This document shows, piece after piece, positions 35,651 through 47,259 of a DNA stretch of 64,000 nt. A program made the translations under genes and the position numbers. The notes beneath the pieces are model-generated. The model did no database searches and was not told the DNA's origin. It saw only the letters and a program-made list of their open reading frames with translations. Within the stretch, counting starts at the first letter, position 1. Every line of letters begins with the position of its first letter. This DNA comes from Lathyrus oleraceus (taxonomy: Eukaryota; Streptophyta; Magnoliopsida; Fabales; Fabaceae), in contig NC_066582.1 of NCBI RefSeq assembly GCF_024323335.1, positions 94,050,944 to 94,114,943 on the forward strand, in the 5' to 3' direction.

Positions 35651-38600
35651 TGTCATACCCTAATTTTTAATCCTAAGATCCCACATACCATTGGCATCCT
35701 TGCACACAAACAAGGTCACCTCTTGGTCCCCCTCTCTCTCATCTTTGGGTTTTGCTTTTGCAAGGATCATAAAACACCTCTTTGTTAGTGTTTTACTTTT
35801 GTGTTTATATTTTCATTACTTATCTAACCACTAATCAAAATAGAAAAAACATGTTTTGTTTTCTTTAAGTTTATTGTGCAAGGTAGGACTTTCCATCAAG
35901 GGTATCAAGCAGGGCTCCCCAACTAGGATTTGTGTCGATTCCTCAAGATAAAATGGGGTCAACCATTGATTATCAAGGGGGATATATTTCAATGCATGAC
36001 CTCTAAGGTTCTAAAGCACCTTTCAATCTCATTTTAATCAAGAGTACATCAAAGTTTTGTTGCTTACTTCTCAAGAAAAGTCAAAGGTTCATGTGTTAAT
36101 TTCCATGCCATCTTCGCCAAGATACCTCAAGCTTTGAGAAACCTAATCAAGATACATTCATGGACACCTTATTTTGAGTTTCTATGATCATCCATGTGCT
36201 TTGAAATGCAAGAAAAGTCCAAGTACACAAGTTTGTTCCAAGTGGTTTGACGAAAAAGTCAACATTTTAAATCAAAGTTCCAAACATCACAACTCCTTAA
36301 ATTCTCAATATTTTAGAATGACTCTTTTTTCATATTACTCTTCTCAACAGCCTCTACAACTTCTCTTTACATGACAAGAGGCAATTATGCTTGGAGGATC
36401 ATCAAAAGTTTGGAGACATGATAAGTCATTTGTGGACTTAGTGAAATTTGACCTATTTTCAGGTGATTTTTTCTCAACTTTCAAGGATTGTAACTTCTTC
36501 AAGTTTCAACATTTGAGGCTGATTCTTTTTGCACGTTATCATTTATGATGCACTCTACAAGTTTGCTTCAAGGATCAAAGTCAAAATATGCTTGGAAGAC
36601 CATGAAATTTATTGAAACATTACAGGTTAATTTCAGCCATTGGATACTTAAACTTTTCTAAGTTACATGATCAATTTTTCATGCCAACTTCATAATGCCG
36701 TAACTTTGTGCTCAAGCATCCAAATGCAACCTTTCTTGGAATTATGATGTCAACACATTGCAAAAAGAATGGGACCAAAAAGCCTCGTGAGCAAGATGAC
36801 CCATTGAGTTGAATATGGTGACTTGGAACTGAAGAAATCACCATTGCCCGAAATTTGAACTTAACTAATCTTAATTCCAAGCCAAATTAGCATGTGTTTT
36901 GGACCTAAACATGGTTAACCAAGTCTCTAAAAGTTAATTGACCCTTGAAACGTATCATTTGTCTGAGTTTTGATGAGTTGTAAGTCATTTTTTTCACTTC
37001 ATGATCAAATTTGTTTTACATGAATTCAGCTTGATTCTACACGTATTTGGATCCAAACGCATTCCCTATAAATAGAGGAAACTATTGCATTCATTTCCAA
37101 GCTTTGGAGAGCCAAGAAACCCCTGCTGCAATCTGAAGTTTTCCAGAAAAATTCAACTATCGTATTTTGAATTCCAGCTTATTTCAATCTAATTTCTTGA
37201 TTCCATTAGCATCTTCGGCATCCTCTGAAACTTTTGCAACAATTCCCAAGCTCTGAGACCTTTGAAGTGCTCTAACCAGATCGAACTTCATCAACTTCTG
37301 ATCACCATTTGGACAAGGTAGTTCTGAGCACCATTTGAAGTCAAACAAGTTACCACAATGTAGTCCTTCACTCTCTGATGCTTTCCCCTAACTTATCTGC
37401 TGTTGATTGATCGTGTTCATCATTTAATTTTATTTTTTGTGACTTGCTTTCTTTTGAAACTTTTCTGAAATTCCCAGTGCTCAGTTTAGATAAATGAATT
37501 TGGAGCATGAGGTTGAATTCACGATGAGGAGGCGATCACATTGGTAGTGGTCTCATGTCCTGAATTTACCAAACAATGAAACTCCGGTGGAGGACCATTG
37601 GATAAGATGACCGGAGTGTTTCAGGTCATCTGAGTTTGGCAATAAACGCTGGATAAATGAAATAATCTGATTGGTTCAATTTAAATGCAATCTCGTGTTT
37701 CATTTTAGCTAAATCCAATTGTGCGCCCCAACCTGAGGAGTGTTGGATCTGACACGTCAATTGATGAGGCTTTGATCCAATGCTCAGTGTTTTTTCTGAT
37801 ATTAATTTTTTTCTTTCTATTTTCATTTTTAATTGCATTCTCTTTTAAAATTCATAGGAAATTCATTTTACATCCAAAAAATCCCAAAATAATTTCTAAA
37901 ATTTTCTTTTATTTTTCTTCATCTGATTTTTATTTTTCCATATTTTATTCCACTGATTCTCTATTTTTTCGTGGAATTTGTCTTTTCTCATTTGTTTTAA
38001 TTGGTTTAAAAATATTATTCTGCATTTTTAAATTATGAATTTTTTTTATATGTTTCTTATTTTATTTTCAACCTTCCATAATTTTCTTGGCCATTTATTT
38101 GATGTTTTGAAGGATTTTATGGATTTTTCACTTTATTTCCATTTTAAAATTCATTTAAAAATACTTATAGTGCATTTTATTTCATTTAATTTAATTTTAT
38201 ATTTGTTTGACCTTTGTTGACTTCTGTTGGCTTTGGATCATGATGGTTTGGACCATATGTCTCATCAAACTCAATGGATCTTGGGTATTGATGGGGTGAA
38301 AACCCTAATCCACAAAAATAAATGATTGACTTTGATGATGACTTGATCAAACATTTGATCCAATTTGGGTGTGATCTTTCTTATCCCCTTCTTCTCATCT
38401 CTTTCTTTCCCCTTGATCAAATGGATGGTTTGTGTCCATCTTGTTCATGATGTATGGGTTGATACTTGATGAAGTTTCATCATTTCAAATCTACCTCCTA
38501 ATTGATCATGAATCATTTAAGGTACTTTGGATTGATGCATAAGTTTGTCCTAAACACTATGAAGTATGAATTGAAGTAATGGACCATCTTCCTAGCATGT

Positions 38601-38960
38601 TGCTTAATCATTTTTTTCTTCTTTTTTTGTGTGACATGGATTTAGGAGAATGATTTACATATCATTTCTCCAGCATATATTAACACTAACATTATTATTG
38701 ATCGGCCTCAGATAGTTGTGACTTCTACATAAGTCCAATTATGATTGCTTAACATAGCGCTAAATTTGTCCCGAAAGTAAGACATTTTCATAAATGAGAT
38801 TGTAAGTCTCCTATTCCTCATGGTATTGTGTGAAAATATTACTCCCTTTTCATTTGTGAGAGTTAGTGGCATACTTGTTGATTTTTTCCAAGTTGGGGCC
38901 CTTCTCATGATGATGTATAGGTTCATATTTTAATGCTTGTGGGTGAATAGTTGAGTTTTC
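35651..38960 (+). mobile_element. Ogre-type LTR, 3' end missing
   Basis: Starts TGTCATACCCTAATTTT at 35651 and has TATAAATA at 37067-37074. GGCCTCAGATAGTTGTGAC...CATAGCGCTAAATT at 38703-38765 matches 2509-2572 of the first Ogre LTR. Similarity to that LTR stops soon after GTTGAGTTTTCTCC (38952). The last ~0.5 kb is absent. Confidence 0.75.
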
Positions 38961-39189
38961 TCCAAAAAATGACCAAAAAATCTTTCATTTTTGATCACTA
39001 ACATGATTTACTAACATATTATTATATTAGCTTTGTTTTAATGTCATTTATTATGTTGCTTGTAGGGTACCACAATACATGTGCTTATAAGCTCTATTTT
39101 CCTGTTACTAAAAAGTTGAATTCAACATATATGTTATTGTAAAGGATTCATAAGCATGAGATTGGGATAAGTCTCAATCCAACTATGGT
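38961..39189. other. Junction sequence, unassigned
   Basis: AT-rich bridge between the truncated LTR and the copia pol relic. Nothing recognised. Confidence 0.3.
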
Positions 39190-39905
39190 GCAGTGTTAAC
39201 ACCTGAGTTAACTTCTGAAGATATGTCAGACTCTAGAGAAGAATTTGCCTCTAAAGGAGATTGTGAGTCTGAATATGAGTCAGAGTCTGAAGGTGACTCT
39301 GATACTGAAGTTGAGTCTAAAGGCGAGTCTAACTCTGAAGGTGAATTTGATTCTGATATAGATATTGATGATGATCCAGACTCTGATGGTAATCATGTCT
39401 CTAAAGGTTGTCTAACCTCTGAAGGTAGTCCAATATCTGATACTGTTCCAACATCTAGAGAATATTTTGAACAAGTTTAGAGACCACAAAGAATCAGACA
39501 AATACCAAGAATATATTCAGAGTTTGACATGTTGCAAGATACTAAGATAAACTCTGGAAGGGGAAGTCATTCAATGTGTCATGTTGGTAGACTTTGAACC
39601 AGTAAATACTGAATAAGTTCTCAAGAAGAGAGTGTGGTTGAAGGCCATGAAAGGAGAACTTGAGGCTATAGAAAGAAATAAGACTTGGGAGTTGAATGCG
39701 CTACCAAAGGACAAGAAATCCATCATCGTGAGATGGGTTTACTAGGTGAAACTGAAGCCAGATGGATCAATTCACAAACACAAAGCAAGGTTGGTAGCTA
39801 GAGGATTTCTATAGAAATATGGATTAGATTACTTTGAAGTGTTTGCTCTTGTAGCTAGACATGAAACAAATAGTCTGGTAATTGCTATAGCTGCGGGAGT
39901 AACAC
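39190..39905 (+). pseudogene. pol: Copia linker and start of reverse transcriptase
   Basis: 39193-39480 reads an acidic linker with repeated SE, SD and KGE units, ending in REYFEQV and a stop. After frameshifts the RT starts near 39620: WLKAMKGELEAIERNKTWEL, then KLKPDGSIHKHKARLVARGF and GLDYFEVFALVARHET, the conserved N-terminal block of copia RT. It stops at IAIAA near 39893, where a LINE begins. It matches the gag type at 33580, so both are probably parts of one element with integrase deleted. Confidence 0.8.
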
Positions 39906-40172
39906 TGGTGGGAAAAATAATCTCCTATTTTTTTTGTGTGTTTCTGGACCATTAAAACTTTTTCTGGAAACAAAAAAACCTTCTTCTAGGTCGTTAAAAA
40001 CTTCTCCTATCTCTCGAGATTTTATCCCATCACCCCTAAAATTGGACCTATCCCCCTTTATTCTAGGTATTGACCAAGATGCCCTTCTCATTATTTATCT
40101 CATTTCAAAATTATATTTGGTTTTTAAAGCCCTTGGGATTGGAGATTCTGGAGGCACACATGATGTGTTTAC

Positions 40173-41120
40173 ATGTCTATATCATGGAATGTGAGGGGGA
40201 TAAATACTTCAGGTAAGTGTCGTGAGGTTAGCTCCACCTCAATAGAATGAAACCTAAGTTAATTATTCTTATAGCAACTAGACTTAAACCTCATAATGCA
40301 ATGAAGGTTAGGAATAAACTTGGTAAGGATTAGAATGTTACTGATAATTACTCTAAACACAATAATGGTAGAATATGGGTCTTATGGAATGGTAATAAAT
40401 TCAAGGTGACTAACCATGATAGCTCCTCCCAGTATATCCACTGTAGCATCCATCACCCAAATGGTGAGTTGGAAAACTTGGCTAACAACAATATATTCCC
40501 TCAACACCCTTTACCAAAGAAAGAAGTTGCGGAAGGATATAGAAAAAAATTCACTCTGGTACCACAGGCCCTTGGTGCCTCATGGGTGATTTCAATAATG
40601 TTCCGAGGGATTAAGATAGAACTGGCGACAACCTGATCAATGAGAATGAGTACAAAGATCTTATGGACATGGTGAAACAACCTGACCTCCATGAGAAAGA
40701 TAGTGTTGGAGACCATTTCACATGGACCAACAACCAAATTAATGGGATGAGATATTCGAGGATTGATAGGGTCTTGGGCAATCTAGATTGGCGACAACAA
40801 AATATGGGTACCATGCTTCATATTATGAATTATGGGGTCTTTGATAATTCCTTTCTCTGCTTGCAAGATCAAAATCTTAGAGCCCCCAGTAGAACTCCCA
40901 TCATATTCCAAAATGTATTGGTTAATAAAGTGGGCTTCACTAATGTTGTGAAGCAGAACTGGGCCAGGTCTTTAGTGGGATATGATATTTACATCATATG
41001 GAAGAAACTCCAAAGGCTTCAACCTGTTATTAAAGACATAAGTAAGTCCTATAGAGGCATAACCCGTCAGCTGGAGAAAGCTAGGGAAGACCTTTTTTCA
41101 GCTCAGATCAAGCTCCTTTA
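40173..41120 (+). pseudogene. LINE endonuclease domain
   Basis: Starts MSISWNVRGIN, the usual beginning of the plant L1 AP-type endonuclease that nicks target DNA. Frameshifts follow at about 40240 and before 40580. GDFNN, a catalytic motif, is at 40585-40599. In LIILIATRLK the position normally Glu (catalytic metal ligand) is Ala, codon GCA at 40274-40276. From 40663 a long frame continues: KDSVGDHFTWTNNQINGMRY, then SRIDRVLGN. A stop at 41119 separates it from the RT. Confidence 0.8.
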
Positions 41121-41127
41121 AGATATA

Positions 41128-43492
41128 ATGAACATTCAACTTATTGAAAGAGTTAAAGTTTGCAGCACAAAGGTCCTTAATCTGACCAATGTTGAGGAAC
41201 AACTGTTGAAGCTGAAATCTAAAGTGGAGTGGCTTAGAATTGGGGATGGCAACAATGCCTATTTCCATGCTTCTTTGAAGTCCAGAAGAAGACAAGCTCA
41301 AATTGCCAATCTGAAAAATAAAGATGGTAACATTCTTTACCTACAGGAAGAGATTGACCAGGAAATTGTCAATTACTACCAGAATCTTGTGGGTACTGCT
41401 AACATGAATTTGAATAGCATTGATATTATTGCTTTGAGAAAAGGTCCACAATTATCTATTGAGAAGAGGAATGCCTTAATTTCTCTTGTTAGAGAGAAAG
41501 AGATTTTTACTAGTCTGAAGGGTATTAAGGACTTATCTGCCCCTGGTATAGATGGCTATAACGCTAAGTCATTTAAATCCACACAGGACATCATCAAACA
41601 AGACATCATCAATGTAGTTAAGGAGTTTTTTAGAGTAATAAAGTCTATAGAGCCATCAACTGTACCTTAGTCACTGTCATCCCTAAGACTTCCACAACTA
41701 ATCTCTTGTTGTACAGTCCTTTACAAAATTATCTCTAGAATCATGGCAGCTAGACTTGGCAAGGTTATTTGCAGTGTTATTCATAATAGCCAAGCTGCCT
41801 TTGTTCCTGGTCAGAACATTCATGATCATATCTTATTGGCTTATGAATTGATGAAAGGCTATAATACTAAGAGTGAAGCTCCAAGGTGTATGTTACAAAT
41901 GGATTTGCAAAAGGCCTATGACATTGTTGAATGGGAGGCTTTGGAGACAATTCTTAAGGAGCTTAGCTTCCCACACCAATTCATTAGTTGGATCATGATA
42001 ACTATCAAGACTGTATCTTATAGATTTCAGGTGAATGGTGAGCACACTCAACTGGTGAAATCAAATAGAGGACTCAGACCAGGGGCCCCCCTATCCCCTT
42101 TGTTATTTGTTGTTGTCATGAAGTATATTAATAGAGTGATGCAAAATTTGAAGAGCAAGCCTAACTTCAACTTTCATGCTAAGTGTGAAAAAATGGCTTT
42201 AATCAACTTGAATTTTGCAGATGATTTGTTATTGTTTACAAGAGGTGATCACAAGCCAGTGGAGATGATGATGCAAGCTTTTAATGACTTCTCTAAAGCC
42301 ATAGGTCTGAAAGTAAACCCTTTCAAATGTAATGTTTTCTTTGGGAGTGTGGAGTCTGAGGACAAGAAGAAAATTCAGAAGATTACATATTTCACATAGG
42401 GCATCCTCCCTTTTAGGTATCTTGGAATTCCTCTTACTAATAGAAAACTTGCTATTACTCATTATCTGCCCTTGATTGAGAAAATTATGGCTAGAACCAA
42501 TCATTGGAGCTCTAGGTTACTGTCCTTTGCAGGCGGGACTTAATTAATCAAAAGTGTCATGTTTTCTCTAACTAATTACTGGTTGCAATGTGTGCCTTTA
42601 CCTAAGAAAGTTATGAGAAAGATTAAAACAATTTGCATATCCTTTATATGGTTAGGTAGTGAGAAAATCACCAGAAAATCCACCATAGCTTGGAAGAGAG
42701 TTTGCTCCACCAAAAAGCAAGGTGGTCTCAACATCATAGCCCTGAAATATTGGACCAATGTTAATCTGGACAAGTTGTTGTGGAACCTAAATGGTAAAGC
42801 GGATAACTTATGGATAAAGTGGATCCACTGCTACTATGTTAAGAACCAAAATATCATGACAATGGAGGTGAGAAACAATACCTCCTAGATCCTCAAAGCT
42901 ATCATGAAGCAAAGGCAAAATGTTTTTCATCTTCAACTTTGGAATACCTTGATGCATGGAGATAAATTTCAAACCAGAAGGATGAATGAAGTTTTGGCAG
43001 ATTTTTATCAGGAGGTTAGATGGAGGAAAATTATTTCTGGTAATGTTGCTAGACCCAGAGCATTGTTCATCCTTTAGTGGCTTTCCATGAAAGAATGGCT
43101 ACCAAGGATAAACTCTCTAGATTTGGGATGATAAAAAAGGACATGTGCTACTTTTGTAGGGATAAAGAGACCTTAAATCATATTTTTTCAAATGCAGTGA
43201 GTTGAAAGAGATTTGGAATCACATCTTGTGTTGGCTGAAGATTGACCACTCCCTCAGTACTTGGAATGATGAAATCAAGTGGATAACTGATAAGAAGGGT
43301 TGCAAAGCTAGCATTCTCAAATGTGCTTTTGTAGAGACAATCTATGAGACTTGGAATTACAGGAATATGATCTATTTTGGGAAAGACAATAGTGAAAGCT
43401 CAATAGAACCCAAAATCATTGACATTATTGTGTATATGTGTTGGGCTAAACCAAAACTTAGGAATTTCATTGGTAGACTTATGCTCCTCTAA
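41128..43492 (+). pseudogene. LINE reverse transcriptase and C-terminal domain
   Basis: The fingers segment has SAPGIDGYNAKSF at about 41537. The palm is at 41743-42399: AAFVPGQNIHDHILLAYELM, QMDLQKAYDIVEWEAL (first Asp), RGLRPGAPLSPLLFVVVM, and the catalytic FADDLLLF with FADD at 42214-42225. Stop TAG is at 42397, after which the frame carries on (PFRYLGIPLTNRKL). The stretch 42559-42888 and the zf-RVT-like end (43202-43492) are again broken by stops. The enzyme would prime reverse transcription at the nicked target. With at least six interruptions it cannot be active. Confidence 0.85.
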
Positions 43493-43590
43493 TAGACGGG
43501 GCTTTTGTTTAGTCTGGTTTCCTTGTTCAGCTGGATTCCCCTAGGGATCGCTTCATTGTTATATATATATTTGAAAAATACAGTATAAAA

Positions 43591-43905
43591 AATATAATTT
43601 TACATCGTTTTTAAAAAATATTTGGTATAAAATCATAGATTTTTGAAAAAAAATCATAATTTTAGACCTAATTTTAAAAACTCATGAATTTCCCAAATAT
43701 CCGATAAAAACTCATGATTTTTGCCAAAAATCGGGTAAAACCTCATAAATTTCCCTAAAATTGGGTGCATTACACAAAAATATGGGAAACCCAATACTTT
43801 TTTTAAAATGTAAAAATTCACAAAGGGTATTATGGTAAAAGCATAACTTCAAGGAAGGTGCCAAATAAAACTCCTCAACGTATACATAGAAAAATTAAAG
43901 AGATT
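43591..43905. repeat. AT-rich stretch with AAAACTCATGA(A/T)TTTCC repeats
   Basis: The motif AAAACTCATGAATTTCCCAAAT recurs with changes four times between 43670 and 43765. It leads into the envelope-like ORF and may be that element's pol-env spacer. Confidence 0.45.
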
Positions 43906-43914
43906 ACTACTAAA

Positions 43915-44537
43915 GGAGGCCTCTAAAGAGGAAACTTTTGCTATCAAGTGACTCAGAAATAGACGTTGAAGCAAATGTCCTAGACACCATGCCATCTTCT
44001 AAAAAGAAGATTTGAGGAAAAAGGGTCCCTAAGAATATTCATGTTACTCCTTTGGACAATGTGTCTTTCCACTTTGAAGATAGTGTAAAGAAGTGGAAGT
44101 TTGTGTGCCAAAGAAGAATTGCGTTGGAAAGAGAGATGAGTAAGGATATTCTTGACTGTCAAGAAATCTAGAATTTGCTGAAGGGAGATGGGTTGATGAA
44201 AATTATGACATGCATTAGTCCTTGCTATGAGAAGTTTATCAAGGAATTTATTGTAATTTTATCAAGTGAATGCAATAAGGAATGTAACAAAGAATTCTAG
44301 AAAGTTTATGTTAGAGGATGTTGTGTGAAATTTTAACCAGAAGTCATTAATGCTTATCTAGGCAGAAACAAGACTGCTAATACTGATGTTGTCCCCTTCA
44401 TGGACAAGATTGCTAGAGAAATCACAACTAATCAAGTCTAGCAATGGAAAAAGAAAAGCTTACTTTTCTATGGAAATCTTAGTGTGAAATATGTTGTGCT
44501 AAATAGAATAGGTGCAACAAGTTGGGCACCCACCAAC
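43915..44537 (+). pseudogene. Envelope-like / plant transposon protein ORF, N-terminal half
   Basis: Reads LLLSSDSEIDVEANV, then TPLDNVSFHFEDSVKKWKFV, CQRRIALEREMSKDILDCQE and NLSVKYVVLNRIGATSWAPT up to 44537. This is the domain annotated in legumes as envelope-like protein or putative plant transposon protein, found downstream of pol in Cyclops/Athila-type Ty3/gypsy elements; its function is unknown. At least five in-frame stops occur. The frame is cut at 44537 by the solo LTR and resumes at 57490. Confidence 0.8.
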
Positions 44538-45982
44538 TGTAGCGGGGTATTCGTTACCTTATGATTTATTGACTAAATCAAAAGTAAGCATACAATTCGA
44601 GTCGTCACCGTACTTCTATTTATCCAAAGGAAAGGTTAGAAAGCGAACAAAAACCAAGTAAGAAGTTTTATCAAATCAAAAACTAATCAAAAAATCAGAG
44701 ATCTGGGTAAGGGGGTTGGTTATGAAATGGGAAGGTTTTAAGCATCCAAAACATCCTTAGTACTCTAAGGGAGCCCTTTTTGCAGAGATGTATTGTAGGT
44801 TGGTATTTGTGAAAATATTTGTGCAAACAAGATTGGGGAGATGAGAAAAGAATATACATATTTACAATTTGTTGTTTGAATGGATAAACCCATTGCCTAC
44901 GTACCATCACAAAGGTAGGATAAAAACCTCATAGTTCGGGGTAAAAATCTCAAAAGATTGGTGAATTGATTTGATCAAAAGCCTTAAGGTCTTTTGTTAT
45001 CAAAGGGAGAAAACTCGACCTAAACCAACAATCCACCATGTGAGGAGGGCTTCAACATACTAGTGAGGGATCCATCCTATAATAAGTATGGAAGACTTAT
45101 AGTCCAATCACTAAGGATAAGGTGAGGTTTATATCAACCACTATGATAACTCAAACCTATGGCTAATATTTATGAAATGTTTTAACAAATGTGGCCATTG
45201 GAACCACAGAAACAACTTGAAGTGAGTTGTATTTACAAGTTATAAGTATTCACAAAATGAGGTCAAAGTTGACTTAAGATTCATTCAAAATATATTTAGT
45301 ATTAATGAAAAGAGTTTGAAAAATCAAAGGCGTAAGGCCTAGGTTTCTAGTTTTGAAAACAATGTCAAAGTTTGCACAAAATGAGTTTGGATTGGGTTAG
45401 ATTGGAGAGAAGAAGAGAATGGCTAATCCTAAACATGCAAAGATAAGAGAAGAGATAAAACCCTTGTAGTTCCTTTCTTTGAGATCATAAAGATGATTCA
45501 CGATGCTCTTTTCCTTTGGACTTAGCAATCACCGAAGCAATTAAAACAAATATTATATTCAAGCTCCTAGGATCCCCATTTGGCTTGTCTCTCTTAACTT
45601 GGATACTCATGACAATGGTCCTTCTTACTATCTCAAGTTTAGAATCCCTATCACACAAGAGCAAACATCAAAAGGTTCACAATACAATAAGAGGAATGAA
45701 CAAAGAATAAGTTTAGATTAGGGGTCCTTTGAAGTTAACTTTAAGATTTAGCATTCTAAAGGCATGAGGCCTAGTTGCTCTTCAACAAATTTAGCATTCT
45801 AAAGGCATGATGCCTAGTTTCTCTTGAACTTCTTTAAGCATAGGTGAGGTCCTAATTCTAAGTCCTTTCTCCTTTTTGCATTGGGTTCACACAAACAAAG
45901 ACAAAACAAACACAAAGCAACAATATATTTATATACAATAATGAGCTCAAATGAGCAAAAGGAAAATGGCATAAACATAAAA

Positions 45983-47192
45983 TGTTGGTTCTAAGTGTTG
46001 GCTGCAATTTTGGTAAAACAAAGAGTGTTCACAAGATGTTATGTTTGATGTCTTAACATGAGATATCCTATGTACCTGTTGGAGTTCAAGAACATGATCA
46101 TGCAGGATTGTTTCAGAATGACATAATGACATGGCATCTGATGATGTTTACCTGTTGGAGTTTAAGAAACATAATTATGCAGGATTGTTTCAGAATGTCA
46201 TACACAATGTCATGGCATCTGATATGGTTGTACCTGCTGGAAATTATAAATGGAATTATGGAATTATGCAGGATTGTTCCAGGATGTCAGACCCGATGTC
46301 ATGACATCCTGTACACAGAACATTCAGTATGAATGTCTGGTGTTTTGTGATTGCACAATTAATGGAAATCTATGTATGATTGAAGATCTGATTTGCAGGC
46401 GCATTCAATCATGGATTACAACCTGATTTACTTATTTTCCAAAGAGATCTAACCAGCTGCCATGAGAAGATTTGATTGGAAAATAGATTTAGGGTTTTCA
46501 AGATGTCCAAGCCCAGCTGAAAGCTTATATAAAAAGGGACTTGGAAAACCTGTTTTAACACATAACCAATACTGAGCGAAATACTGAGAGAGAGCTAGGG
46601 TTTGTGTCTTGTTTAGTCGTAAGACTTGTAAGCCATTCAAGTCATCCATTGATGATTGAATTGGTCTGATTTGTGGTTGTAATTTGTCACTCTAAAGCTG
46701 TTAAGCAAGAGTGTGTGTCTACTTGATTAAAGCTGCTAAGCAAGATCAAGTGTGTGTCTTCTTGATCAAAGCTGTTAAGCAAGATCAAGAGTGTGTCTTC
46801 TTGATTGAAACTGTGAAGTAAAATCAAGAGTGTGTTATTGAAAAGTGTTTTCTTTTCACAAGGGATTGTTGTTTAAAATCACAGGTGTGATTATAGGGAA
46901 GTGAGTGGGTTCTCATATCTAAGAGTGTTTAGGTAGAAATTGCACGGGTAGATATTAGGTGAGAAAGACTGCAACTTATTGAACTGTACGGAGAGTCTTT
47001 GAACTGATTCTATTTTAGTGAATTTCCTTCCTGGCTTGGTAGCTCCCAGATGTAGGTGAGTTGGACCGAACTGGGTTAACAATTGCTTGTGTATCTTGCA
47101 TTACTACTCTCTATCTTTATTCTGTTTGCATTACTCAGATATTAGTGTCGTGACATTACCTTCAACATCTCATATCTGATACCAGAATTTCA
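45983..47192 (+). repeat. 5' LTR of the SIRE-type element
   Basis: U3 holds three ~80-base repeats (46073-46310) built on CCTG(T/C)TGGAGTT, ATGCAGGATTGTT and TGACATGGCATCTGATG, ending in the palindrome GATGTCATGACATC. TATATAAAAA is at 46526-46535. Downstream, 46690-46840 has four tandem units of AAGCTGTTAAGCAAGATCAA plus GAGTGTGTCTTCTTGATC. Confidence 0.95.
46526..46535 (+). promoter_or_regulatory. TATA box of SIRE 5' LTR
   Basis: CTTATATAAAAAGGG. The 3' LTR has CTTCTATAAAAAGGG at the matching site, a one-base change in the box. Confidence 0.7.
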
Positions 47193-47194
47193 AT

Positions 47195-47206
47195 TGGTAT
47201 CAGAGC
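47195..47206 (+). other. Primer binding site, initiator tRNA-Met
   Basis: TGGTATCAGAGC, an exact 12-base match to the initiator tRNA-Met type primer site, two bases after the LTR end. Confidence 0.93.
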
Positions 47207-47259
47207 AGGCATCCTGCTCTGGTTTTGGGTGAGATCTAGAGACAACACTTTCTGGTACA

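Larger units (their letters stand above)
39906..43590 (+). mobile_element. L1-type LINE, nearly full length but inactive
   Basis: Non-LTR element with endonuclease, reverse transcriptase and the C-terminal zf-RVT region in order on the plus strand. The left edge is where copia RT ends; the right edge is an AT-rich tail after 43555 (ATATATATATTTGAAAAATA). No gag-like first ORF was found and no target duplication could be identified. Confidence 0.8.

Noticed and set aside
39193..39480. Acidic Ser/Glu-rich ORF as a possible host gene
   Set aside because: The flanking frame continues into copia RT, so it is the integrase-RT linker of that element.
45516..45710. 64-residue ORF matching a minus-strand ORF at 2875-3096
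   Set aside because: Similar peptides arise because both are the same LTR region in opposite orientation; LTRs of this family are non-coding.
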